Positions 23,201-31,516 of a DNA stretch of 41,077 nucleotides are shown here, one piece after another (within the stretch, counting starts at the first letter, position 1; each line of letters begins with the position of its first letter). Position numbers and translations under genes: made by a program. The DNA is from UBA1181 sp045113275 (GTDB lineage Bacteria > Bacteroidota > Bacteroidia > Bacteroidales > Paludibacteraceae). The notes below the pieces were generated by a model that ran no database searches, was not told the origin of the DNA, and saw nothing but the letters and a program-made list of their open reading frames with translations. The stretch is from the NCBI GenBank assembly GCA_045113275.1, contig JBGUIU010000021.1:1-41077 (forward strand), read 5' to 3'.

Positions 23201-24655
23201 ATGGCAAAAGACAAGGAAGCAAAGGATAGCTATCAAAATTTAAAAGGTAAATCTTTCAGAGAGCGAATTAGCCGAGAGGGTATCAAACATTGGGTGAAAT
23301 TTATATTATTTGCCGTATTGATTGTATTGGCCTTCTTATGGACAGGTGCTTGGTGGGTATTGCTCTTTTTACCTGTTGTTTTTGATCTATACATAACGAA
23401 GTATGTCCACTGGAACTGGAAAGATCATTTTAAAGGTACTAAATGGGAGAAGGCCGCCGATTGGGTAGATGCTATTGCATTTGCTTTGGCTGCTGTCTAT
23501 TTGATCAATCCATTCCTTTTCCAGAATTATAAGATCCCTTCTCCTTCATTGGAGAAGACCTTATTGGTGGGTGACTTCTTGTTTGTTAGTAAGGTGAGCT
23601 ATGGGCCACGCGAGCCGATGACACCATTGTCTTTCCCTTTGGCACAGCATACGCTTCCATTGTTGAATTGCAAGTCATATATAGATAAACCTCAGTGGGA
23701 ATATAAACGATTAAAGGGACTTGGAAGTGTGCAACGTAATGATATCGTTGTGTTTAATTTCCCTGCAGGAGATACGGTTCCATTAAAGGTTCAGAATCCT
23801 GATTATTACACATTGGTTCATGAGTTTGGAAGAGATTACGTATGGAACAATCCAGAGAAGTTTGGTGAGATCGTTGTCCGTCCTGTTGATCGTCGTGAAA
23901 ACTATGTGAAGCGTTGTGTGGCTTTGCCAGGTGATACACTCTCCATTGTTGATGGATTGGTACACATAGATGGAAAGCCTGCGGAAGATATTGCAGGGTT
24001 ACAATACAATTATTTTGTTGAAACCAAGAAACTGTTGGATGATAAGTTGTTAGAATCTTTGAATATACGGAAAGCAGACCGATTGATATATAATTCGGAG
24101 CCTTATGGCGCACGAGTCTTAGCTCAATTGGGCTATGTTGATTCTACAGGTAATATGAATTATGTGTATCATTTACCGTTGACACAGGATTCTTATTATA
24201 AGCTAAAAACCAAATCGTATGTGATCTCAATTAAACGTGAGCCTTCGATGATGAGTGGTAAGACCTTCCCATTGAACAGAGAAGATGGCTGGACAAGAGA
24301 TGACTACGGACCTATCTGGATTCCGAAAGCAGGTGCAACGGTGACACTGACAAAAGAGAATTTGCCGTTGTATGAGCAGATTATTCGCAATTACGAGAGA
24401 AACCAGTTAGAAGTAAAGGAGAATGTTATCTATATTAATGGTCAGGCAACGACTACCTATACTTTCAAAATGGATTATTACTGGATGATGGGTGATAATC
24501 GACATAATTCAGCTGATTCTCGATTCTGGGGTTTTGTGCCTGAAGATCACATTGTAGGAAAGCCAATAATTATATGGATGTCTTTAGATGAAGATCAACC
24601 TATATATAAGGCTGTACGTTGGAGTCGTTTGTTTACAAAGGTTCATCCTGATTAA
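23201..24655 (+). CDS. lepB: Signal peptidase I (large Bacteroidota type)
   Basis: This 484-residue protein is longer than the classic enzyme because of a large insertion between catalytic boxes. Two membrane helices lie near residues 30-65 and 90-105. The catalytic Ser is S116 in PSPSLEKTLLVGD and the general base Lys is K237 in NYVKRCVALPGD. The closing box reads MMGDNRHNSADSRFWG. It removes signal peptides of exported proteins at the outer face of the inner membrane. Several exported proteins in this window (CotH protein, Rhs module, DUF3108 protein) would be substrates. It is in the dapB operon. Confidence 0.96.
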   Translation: MAKDKEAKDSYQNLKGKSFRERISREGIKHWVKFILFAVLIVLAFLWTGAWWVLLFLPVVFDLYITKYVHWNWKDHFKGTKWEKAADWVDAIAFALAAVYLINPFLFQNYKIPSPSLEKTLLVGDFLFVSKVSYGPREPMTPLSFPLAQHTLPLLNCKSYIDKPQWEYKRLKGLGSVQRNDIVVFNFPAGDTVPLKVQNPDYYTLVHEFGRDYVWNNPEKFGEIVVRPVDRRENYVKRCVALPGDTLSIVDGLVHIDGKPAEDIAGLQYNYFVETKKLLDDKLLESLNIRKADRLIYNSEPYGARVLAQLGYVDSTGNMNYVYHLPLTQDSYYKLKTKSYVISIKREPSMMSGKTFPLNREDGWTRDDYGPIWIPKAGATVTLTKENLPLYEQIIRNYERNQLEVKENVIYINGQATTTYTFKMDYYWMMGDNRHNSADSRFWGFVPEDHIVGKPIIIWMSLDEDQPIYKAVRWSRLFTKVHPD

Positions 24656-24666
24656 TAAAATAGCGT

Positions 24667-25491
24667 ATGAAGAGAGTGTCCGTATTGATTATAGTCCTTC
24701 TTTCAATGTTCTGTTATACATTGAATGCGCAGGTGATGCGTAAGGATGGTCCTGCTTTTAAAGCAGGAGAGGTCGCCATGTATAATATCTATTATAACTG
24801 GGGATTTGTGTGGATACATGCAGGAGATGTGCGGTTTTCTGTAGAAGAAAAGACGGAAAACGGAAAGCCTCAGTATCTATTGAAGTTGGTCGGTTACACC
24901 ATCAAATCATTTGACCATTTTTATACAGTACGTGATACTTTTTCTGTTACAGTCTCAAAGGATGAATTGATGCCTTTTTATTATCGTGAGGTAAAGCATG
25001 AGGATTCTTATTTCTGTGATAAACGGTATCATTTCGATTTCGCCAAGGATTATCCAGCTATGGTGTATTGGGACATTAATCGTAGAGGCAATCTGATATC
25101 GGACTCTTTGAAGATTGACAAGTCTGTTTTTGATTTGTTAACCACTTGTTATCGTTTCCGCAGTTTGGATATGCAGCAGGTTAAAAAGGGTGATTTCTTC
25201 CCATTCAACATGTTGTATGATGATACAGTGTATAATCTAGGTTTGACATACAAAGGGAAGGAAGAGATTAAGTTGAGAAACAAGTCTCGTTATAATGCCT
25301 TGAAATTCACACCGAAGTTGATTACGGGAGACCTGTTCAAGAATGAAGATGACATGGCTATTTATGTCTCTGATGACGATAATCATGTTCCCCTATATAT
25401 TGAGGCTAAGATTAAAGTGGGGTATGTGAAGGTGATGTTGCAATCTGTAGTGAATACGAAGTATCCGTTCAGTACTCTTGGGAAAAAATAG
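24667..25491 (+). CDS. DUF3108 periplasmic protein
   Basis: This 274-residue protein has a Sec signal peptide ending at LNA-Q (residue 21). The mature part matches the DUF3108 layout: FKAGEVAMYNIYYNWGFVWIHAGDVRFSV at the start, then beta-strand-rich sequence with YTVRDTF and the YWDINRRG segment, and a closing VPLYIEAKIKVGYVKVML strand. The family is thought to adopt a lipid-binding or beta-barrel-like periplasmic fold; function is unsettled. It starts 11 bases after lepB and is probably the last or middle gene of this unit, with the response regulator 42 bases later. Confidence 0.87.
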   Translation: MKRVSVLIIVLLSMFCYTLNAQVMRKDGPAFKAGEVAMYNIYYNWGFVWIHAGDVRFSVEEKTENGKPQYLLKLVGYTIKSFDHFYTVRDTFSVTVSKDELMPFYYREVKHEDSYFCDKRYHFDFAKDYPAMVYWDINRRGNLISDSLKIDKSVFDLLTTCYRFRSLDMQQVKKGDFFPFNMLYDDTVYNLGLTYKGKEEIKLRNKSRYNALKFTPKLITGDLFKNEDDMAIYVSDDDNHVPLYIEAKIKVGYVKVMLQSVVNTKYPFSTLGKK

Positions 25492-25533
25492 TGGGGTGGA
25501 GCGGAATTATGAAAACTAGCAATACGAATTGAG

Positions 25534-26700
25534 ATGGCAAAAATTTTAATTATAGATGATGAAAGAAGTATCAGAAACGCATTGAAGGATGTACTTGAAT
25601 TTGAAGGGTATGTCATTGAGTGTGCGGAGGATGGTATTAAAGGTCTGGATATGATGAAATCAGTGAAATATGATCTGGTTTTCTGTGATATCAAGATGCC
25701 TCAGATGGATGGGGTAGAGGTGTTATCGAAGATAAAAGAGGAGATGCCTGACCAGACCATTGTGATGATATCCGGACATGGTTCTGTTGATACTGCAGTA
25801 GAATGCATAAAAAAAGGAGCATTTGATTTTATTGAGAAGCCATTGGATCTGAATCGGTTGTTGGTTTGTGTGAAGAATGCGTTGGATCATAAATCATTGG
25901 TTCAGGAAACAAAAGTTTTGAAAAAGAAGGTTGCTCGTCAGATGAAGATGGTTGGAAATTCTGCCTCAATGCAACATCTGCGAGATGTGATTGAACGAGT
26001 AGCTCCTACAGATGCACGTGTATTGATCACAGGTGAAAATGGTACAGGAAAAGAGGTGGTGGCTCGTATGTTATATGAATTGAGTAATCGCTCGACGGCT
26101 CCTTTTGTGGAAGTGAACTGTGCCGCTATTCCTTCTGAGTTGATTGAGAGTGAACTATTCGGACATGAAAAGGGTGCGTTCACATCAGCCATAAAACAGC
26201 GTATAGGAAAGTTTGAACAGGCAGATGGTGGAACCATCTTCTTGGATGAGGTGGGCGATATGAGTCTCCCAGCACAAACCAAAGTGTTGCGCGTCCTTCA
26301 AGAAAAAGAATTAACACGTGTGGGCAGTGATAAGAACATAAAGGTTGATGTACGTGTTTTTGCTGCTACAAATAAAGATTTAAAGAAAGAGATAGAGAAT
26401 GGTACATTCAGAGAAGATTTATACCATCGTCTGAGTGTCATTCCAGTTCATGTGCCTCCGTTGAGAGACAGATTAGAAGATATCCCTCTTTTAGTAGAAC
26501 ATTTCTGTGCTGTCATCTGTGAGGAACAAGGTATTCAGTTAAAGAAATTTGATGCGAAAGCAATTGAAGAATTAAAAAAATTCACATGGAGTGGTAATGT
26601 TCGAGAACTACGGAATGTAGTAGAGCGTGTTATTATTCTTTGTGGAAATACGATTACTGCGGAGGACGTTAAGATGTATGCCTCTCCTAATTTTTTATAA
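25534..26700 (+). CDS. Sigma-54-type response regulator lacking a DNA-binding domain
   Basis: This 388-residue protein starts with a receiver domain (residues 1-120; acidic pocket D8-D9, phosphorylation site D52, later K in IEKP). An AAA+ sigma-54 activation domain follows, with Walker A GENGTGKE at 168-175 and the sigma-54 contact loop GAFTSA at 214-219 (GAFTGA in classic NtrC). It also has the DGGTIFLDEVGDMS Walker B region and an arginine-finger region. The protein ends at residue 388 soon after GNVRELRNVVERVI, so the Fis-type helix-turn-helix present in NtrC is absent. This short form occurs in Bacteroidota. No partner histidine kinase is adjacent. A sigma-54-like promoter lies 2.7 kb downstream, ahead of the Rhs module. 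Confidence 0.9.
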   Translation: MAKILIIDDERSIRNALKDVLEFEGYVIECAEDGIKGLDMMKSVKYDLVFCDIKMPQMDGVEVLSKIKEEMPDQTIVMISGHGSVDTAVECIKKGAFDFIEKPLDLNRLLVCVKNALDHKSLVQETKVLKKKVARQMKMVGNSASMQHLRDVIERVAPTDARVLITGENGTGKEVVARMLYELSNRSTAPFVEVNCAAIPSELIESELFGHEKGAFTSAIKQRIGKFEQADGGTIFLDEVGDMSLPAQTKVLRVLQEKELTRVGSDKNIKVDVRVFAATNKDLKKEIENGTFREDLYHRLSVIPVHVPPLRDRLEDIPLLVEHFCAVICEEQGIQLKKFDAKAIEELKKFTWSGNVRELRNVVERVIILCGNTITAEDVKMYASPNFL

Positions 26701-26724
26701 TGTTATAATATAAAGGATCATATC

Positions 26725-29352
26725 ATGGCTAGTGTGGTAGAAACACCTTTGATGAAGCAGTATTTTGAGATTAAGAAAAAACATCCGGATGCTGTACTAT
26801 TGTTTAGAGTGGGTGATTTTTATGAAACTTTTTTGGAGGATGCGATTACGGCATCTGAGATCTTAGGGATTACACTAACTCGCCGTGCTAATGGTTCTGC
26901 TCAGTCTGTTGAATTAGCTGGCTTCCCTCATCATGCTTTGGATACATATCTGCCTAAGTTGGTGCGTGCAGGGAAACGTGTGGCTATCTGTGATCAGTTG
27001 GAGGATCCCAAACTGACTAAAAAGTTGGTCAAGCGAGGTATCACAGAGTTGGTTACGCCAGGAGTCTCCATCAATGATACGATTCTTAACTACAAAGAAA
27101 ATAACTTCCTTGCAAGTGTGCACCTTACGAAAAAGGCTGCAGGTGTGGCATTCTTGGATATTTCAACTGGAGAGTTCTTGACTGCGGAAGGCAGTTTCGA
27201 TTATATAGACAAGCTGTTGAATAGTATGTCGCCCAAAGAGGTGCTGTTTGAAAGAAGTAAGAGAGCAGAGTTTGAGGAACATTTCAATTCGAAGTATTTC
27301 ACATTTGAATTGGAAGACTGGGTCTATACGATAGAATCAGCCACCGACCGTCTGTTGAAACACTTCGAGACTAAAAGTTTGAAGGGCTTTGGTGTGCAGG
27401 ATCTGACTTTGGGTATTATCGCTTCAGGAGCCATTCTATACTACTTGGATCTGACTCAACATACACAGATTGGGCATATCACTCATTTGTCCCGAATAGA
27501 AGAGGATCGTTATGTGTGGTTGGATCGTTTTACTATCCGTAACTTGGAATTATACGGAACAATGCATGAGGATGGTAAAACATTAGCAGACATCATAGAT
27601 AAGACAATTACGCCTATGGGGGCTCGGTTGTTAAAGAGATGGATTGCTTTCCCTCTGAAAGATGTGAAACCTATCAATGAACGGTTGAATATGGTAGAGT
27701 CTTTCTTCAGAGATTTAGAAATAAAAGAGACTCTTATGACTCAGTTGAGTATGATAGGAGATTTGGAACGATTGATTTCTAAGGTTGCTGTGGGAAGAAT
27801 CTCTCCTCGGGAGGTTGTTCAGTTGAAGAATGCTTTAACTGCGATTACACCGATAAAGGAGGTGTGCCTCCTATCAGATAATGAAGGATTAAAACGTATT
27901 GGAGAGCAACTTAATCCTTGTCCTAACATCTGTGAAAAGATAGATAAAAATATTAATCCAGATCCTCCTACATTATTGAATAAAGGTGGTGTCATTGCCT
28001 CTGGGGTGAGCGAAGAGCTGGATGAACTGCGGAAAATAGCTTATTCTGGCAAGGATTACTTGTTGCAGATTCAGCAAAGAGAGTCAGATCTCACGGGTAT
28101 CCCAAGTCTGAAGATTAGCTATAATAATGTATTTGGTTATTATATAGAGGTCCGCAATACGCATAAAGATAAAGTACCTTCGGATTGGATCCGAAAACAA
28201 ACATTGACTTCCGCAGAGCGTTATATTACTCAGGAGTTGAAGGAGTATGAAGAGAAGATCTTGGGTGCGGAAGAGAAGATCTTGGTTCTGGAGCAACAGT
28301 TGTATAATGACTTGATCTTGGAATTGACGGAGTATATACCTGCGATACAGGTGAATTCTAACCTGATAGCTCAGTTGGATACATTGATGTCTTTCGCTCG
28401 TATATCAGAAGAAAATAAATATGTTCGTCCGATAATCAATGACTCTGAGATCATTGATATCAAACAAGGTAGGCATCCTGTGATAGAGAAGCAACTGCCT
28501 ATTGGAGAGAGTTATATAGCGAATGATTTGTATTTGGACAGTAACGGACAGCAGATCATGATGATTACAGGACCTAACATGGCAGGTAAATCTGCCTTGC
28601 TAAGGCAGACGGCTTTGATTGTGTTGATGGCTCAAATCGGATGTTTCGTGCCTGCTGATTCGGCTTCTATTGGTGTGGTGGATAAAATTTTCACGAGGGT
28701 AGGAGCTTCAGATAATATCTCAATGGGCGAATCAACGTTCATGGTGGAGATGAATGAGGCAGCGGGTATTATCAATAATTTATCACAACGTAGTTTAGTT
28801 TTGTTTGATGAGTTAGGACGAGGCACTAGTACATATGACGGTATATCAATAGCATGGGCTATTGTAGAGTATATTCATGAGAATCCGAAAGCAAAAGCTA
28901 AGACGTTGTTTGCGACTCATTATCATGAGTTGAATGAGATGGAAAAACAATTCCCGAGAATAAAGAACTTTAATGTATCGGTAAAAGAAGTTGATGGCAA
29001 GGTTATCTTCATGCGTAAGTTGGTGCCAGGCGGAAGTGAACATAGCTTTGGTATTCATGTGGCGAAGCTTGCGGGACTGCCAAGTAATGTGGTGAATCGT
29101 GCCAATGAGATACTAGCGCAATTGGAAACAAACAATTCAAGTGTTACAGAGACAGAGAGTCGGGGTGTAGGTAAAAAGAAAGCCTTGAAGAAAGAGAATA
29201 AGGATGGTTTGCAACTTAGTTTCTTCCAATTGGATGATCCAGTCTTGTCGCAAGTAAGAAACGAGATACTCGATTTAGATGTAGATAACTTGACTCCAAT
29301 TCAAGCATTAAACAAATTGAATGCATTGAAACATATTGTGACGGGGAAGTGA
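26725..29352 (+). CDS. mutS: DNA mismatch repair protein MutS
   Basis: This 875-residue protein has the full MutS length. The mismatch-reading F-x-E motif is F32-Y-E34 in VGDFYETF. The C-terminal ATPase has Walker A GPNMAGKS at 616-623, Walker B LFDELGRGTSTYDG (D695, E696) and a THYHEL switch. MutS finds mismatches and recruits MutL on DNA in the cytoplasm. The gene begins 24 bases after the response regulator stop. It is followed by a 169-base gap containing the sigma-54-like promoter of the Rhs module. Confidence 0.97.
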   Translation: MASVVETPLMKQYFEIKKKHPDAVLLFRVGDFYETFLEDAITASEILGITLTRRANGSAQSVELAGFPHHALDTYLPKLVRAGKRVAICDQLEDPKLTKKLVKRGITELVTPGVSINDTILNYKENNFLASVHLTKKAAGVAFLDISTGEFLTAEGSFDYIDKLLNSMSPKEVLFERSKRAEFEEHFNSKYFTFELEDWVYTIESATDRLLKHFETKSLKGFGVQDLTLGIIASGAILYYLDLTQHTQIGHITHLSRIEEDRYVWLDRFTIRNLELYGTMHEDGKTLADIIDKTITPMGARLLKRWIAFPLKDVKPINERLNMVESFFRDLEIKETLMTQLSMIGDLERLISKVAVGRISPREVVQLKNALTAITPIKEVCLLSDNEGLKRIGEQLNPCPNICEKIDKNINPDPPTLLNKGGVIASGVSEELDELRKIAYSGKDYLLQIQQRESDLTGIPSLKISYNNVFGYYIEVRNTHKDKVPSDWIRKQTLTSAERYITQELKEYEEKILGAEEKILVLEQQLYNDLILELTEYIPAIQVNSNLIAQLDTLMSFARISEENKYVRPIINDSEIIDIKQGRHPVIEKQLPIGESYIANDLYLDSNGQQIMMITGPNMAGKSALLRQTALIVLMAQIGCFVPADSASIGVVDKIFTRVGASDNISMGESTFMVEMNEAAGIINNLSQRSLVLFDELGRGTSTYDGISIAWAIVEYIHENPKAKAKTLFATHYHELNEMEKQFPRIKNFNVSVKEVDGKVIFMRKLVPGGSEHSFGIHVAKLAGLPSNVVNRANEILAQLETNNSSVTETESRGVGKKKALKKENKDGLQLSFFQLDDPVLSQVRNEILDLDVDNLTPIQALNKLNALKHIVTGK

Positions 29353-29420
29353 TTTCTTCGTTTTGTGATTAATTCAACCTAGAGATTTGTTGTACTCATT
29401 TTATGGTTAATTTAGGGAAA

Positions 29421-29440
29421 TTTTATGCTTTTTTATGCTG
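29421..29440 (+). repeat. Tandem 10-base repeat just upstream of the sigma-54-like promoter
   Basis: TTTTATGCTT and TTTTATGCTG follow each other directly (29421-29430 and 29431-29440), sharing nine of ten bases. The period of ten is about one helical turn. It abuts the promoter at 29443, so it could be a protein-binding site or simply AT-rich sequence. Confidence 0.35.
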
Positions 29441-29442
29441 TT

Positions 29443-29457
29443 TGGCACGTTTTTTGT
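29443..29457 (+). promoter_or_regulatory. Sigma-54-like promoter upstream of the Rhs module
   Basis: TTGGCACG at 29442-29449 matches the -24 element exactly. After four bases TTGT (29454-29457) matches TTGC of the -12 element in three of four positions, with the conserved GG and the -12 G at correct spacing. The start would be near 29469, about 50 bases before the ATG at 29522. No Bacteroidetes TAnnTTTG element is seen in the gap. The missing C of the -12 element weakens the call. Confidence 0.45.
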
Positions 29458-29521
29458 AGTTTAATAGTTGGATGTATGAACGTTTCTGCTAAAATATGAT
29501 TTTTTTTGTAATGATGATTGT

Positions 29522-31516
29522 ATGAAAATAATAAGGTTTTGTTTTATTACAATTGGGGTGTTGCTGTCCTCTTTAAAAATGGAGGCGGGTGATTCGTTTT
29601 CTCTTTATGAAGCTGCTGCATGGTGGATGTCGGAAGAAGATTTTTCATCCTGTCATTGGCGGGATGTCTCAGGTGATTCAGCCATTTTGAAGAACAATGA
29701 TAAGGAATATTTTTCTGACAGACAGATTTTTAATTTTAATCCGGCTCTACAGGTCTCGGAGACGGTGAATCTCTCATCTGTGATTGAGAGAGAAGAGTTT
29801 CGACAGATGTCAATCTTTGCTGTTGTTGTTCCAGATACTTTGTTATATGGGAAAGAGTATCCTTATTTGTCTCTTCTGACACGGGATACTGTCTTATTAA
29901 CGTCAAACAGGTATGTATGTGGTTCTGATACAGTAATATATGATCCTCATCAGATAACTTCATTATCGAAAGAAAAACCTATTGGATTGTTTTCTTTCAT
30001 GCGTTCTTCTGCTCAATCTGCTCATTCTTGGGGGGATGGACATTCTCAAATCGTATTGGGAAGAAATAGATTGAACGCGTTAAAGAATGATACGTTAGTT
30101 CCTTTTGCTGGTTATTTTCCAGAATGTATCATGTTCCGTCGTATTCTTTCTCCGATGCAGTGTCGTCAGGTAGAGTCTCTCTTGGCATTGAAATATGGTT
30201 TGTCCTTACAGCAATCGTATGTGGATATGGATGGTAATCTGTTGTGGGATATAGCATCTGCTGAAGGGTTTCCCTATCGTATAACAGGAATGGGTGTGAG
30301 TGCGGAGAATGCTTTTGTACAGCAACAATCGGTAACTTCGGAGGAGAGTGAGGATAGAAGCTCGTATTTATATTCGTCGTCACAATCTGATTCTCATCTG
30401 TTTCAAACGTCATCTATGCGTCTTTTGTCAATAGGTCGTGATTCTCTTTCCTTGATGAAGGAAGGAAACTTTACAATATGGGCAGATGACAATGGATCTT
30501 TGTCAACGGAGAAGTCAGAGACGAATCAATTGTGGCAGATAACAGGGCGGTCATGGTTGGTGCAAACGAATTTTGCTGATTCATTGAAAGATCAGAAGGG
30601 CGGAAATTGGTTGGAGATGTCGTATCGATTGGCAAAGTGGACGGAGGCAACAGGACGTGATAGCTCAAGAGCTGTCTTGTTGATTAACCCTCAAGGGAAT
30701 GGAGATTTTAATAATGCTGATTTGCGTTTGGTCCCAATCGATTCAATAGACATAGAAAGAGGAAAGTTGATATTTAGAAACTTTGTATTTGATGAGGATG
30801 GGAATGGAATAGATCAGTTCTCCTTTGGTTTTTATGATGGTGTCTTGGCTAATTTCTATCCTCGTTCGGAACATTATGTACGAGATAAACGTGCAGGTGA
30901 TGGTCAGATAATAATTGATATGGTGACAGGAAATTCCAACTATGAATATGTGCTTTTGGCAGATAGTGTGATGGATATAGCAACTGGCGACACTTTGTCT
31001 CATGGTTGTTTCAAAGAACGCCACTATCTATTGGATTCATTAAGAGCTGGTAGATATCGCATAACCTTGTATCAGCATTGTGAGGATGTCACACAGCAGA
31101 ATGGAACAAGTGTTTTATCGTCTAAATGTTTTGAAGATTCGTTTTCAAGGCGCGTAGAGATTGGTTTGGAAGGTGCTATTGGTAATAAAGACAGTGTGTA
31201 TGGAGAACCTTATTTTGTCCGTCCTGTAGTGGTTGATAATCTGAAAGATGTGAAGAATGATAAGGCATTCTCGGAAGTAGAGGCGCCGTGGGTATCGGTA
31301 ACGATGATGGGAGGCCGCAATATTTTTATAAAAGTTGATACGGAGGTGAAAGGACGGGTGTCGGTTGCATTGTATAATCCATTGGGACAACTGATAGATT
31401 TAGTGGAAAAGAGTGATCACACACCAATACTGCTCACTGCATCTAGAGAGGGAATATACCTTTTGAAGGTGATGACGTATGATCGTGAATATACAGAAAA
31501 ACTGGTAGTTAGATGA
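29522..31516 (+). CDS. Secreted T9SS-sorted protein, partner of the Rhs toxin (DUF8202-like)
   Basis: This 664-residue protein has a Sec signal peptide ending near MEA-G (residue 22). The middle part (about residues 190-235), with GYFPECIMFRRILSPMQC followed by VESLLALKYGLSL, resembles a block found in large Bacteroidota adhesin-like proteins (DUF8202 type). The last about 75 residues resemble a T9SS sorting domain (VALYNPLGQLIDL, then GIYLLKVMTYDREYTEKLVVR). It should therefore cross the inner membrane by Sec and the outer membrane by the type IX system. The stop overlaps the start of the Rhs gene by 4 bases (ATGA, 31513-31516), so translation is probably coupled. It may present or carry the Rhs protein; that is inference. 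Confidence 0.75.
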   Translation: MKIIRFCFITIGVLLSSLKMEAGDSFSLYEAAAWWMSEEDFSSCHWRDVSGDSAILKNNDKEYFSDRQIFNFNPALQVSETVNLSSVIEREEFRQMSIFAVVVPDTLLYGKEYPYLSLLTRDTVLLTSNRYVCGSDTVIYDPHQITSLSKEKPIGLFSFMRSSAQSAHSWGDGHSQIVLGRNRLNALKNDTLVPFAGYFPECIMFRRILSPMQCRQVESLLALKYGLSLQQSYVDMDGNLLWDIASAEGFPYRITGMGVSAENAFVQQQSVTSEESEDRSSYLYSSSQSDSHLFQTSSMRLLSIGRDSLSLMKEGNFTIWADDNGSLSTEKSETNQLWQITGRSWLVQTNFADSLKDQKGGNWLEMSYRLAKWTEATGRDSSRAVLLINPQGNGDFNNADLRLVPIDSIDIERGKLIFRNFVFDEDGNGIDQFSFGFYDGVLANFYPRSEHYVRDKRAGDGQIIIDMVTGNSNYEYVLLADSVMDIATGDTLSHGCFKERHYLLDSLRAGRYRITLYQHCEDVTQQNGTSVLSSKCFEDSFSRRVEIGLEGAIGNKDSVYGEPYFVRPVVVDNLKDVKNDKAFSEVEAPWVSVTMMGGRNIFIKVDTEVKGRVSVALYNPLGQLIDLVEKSDHTPILLTASREGIYLLKVMTYDREYTEKLVVR

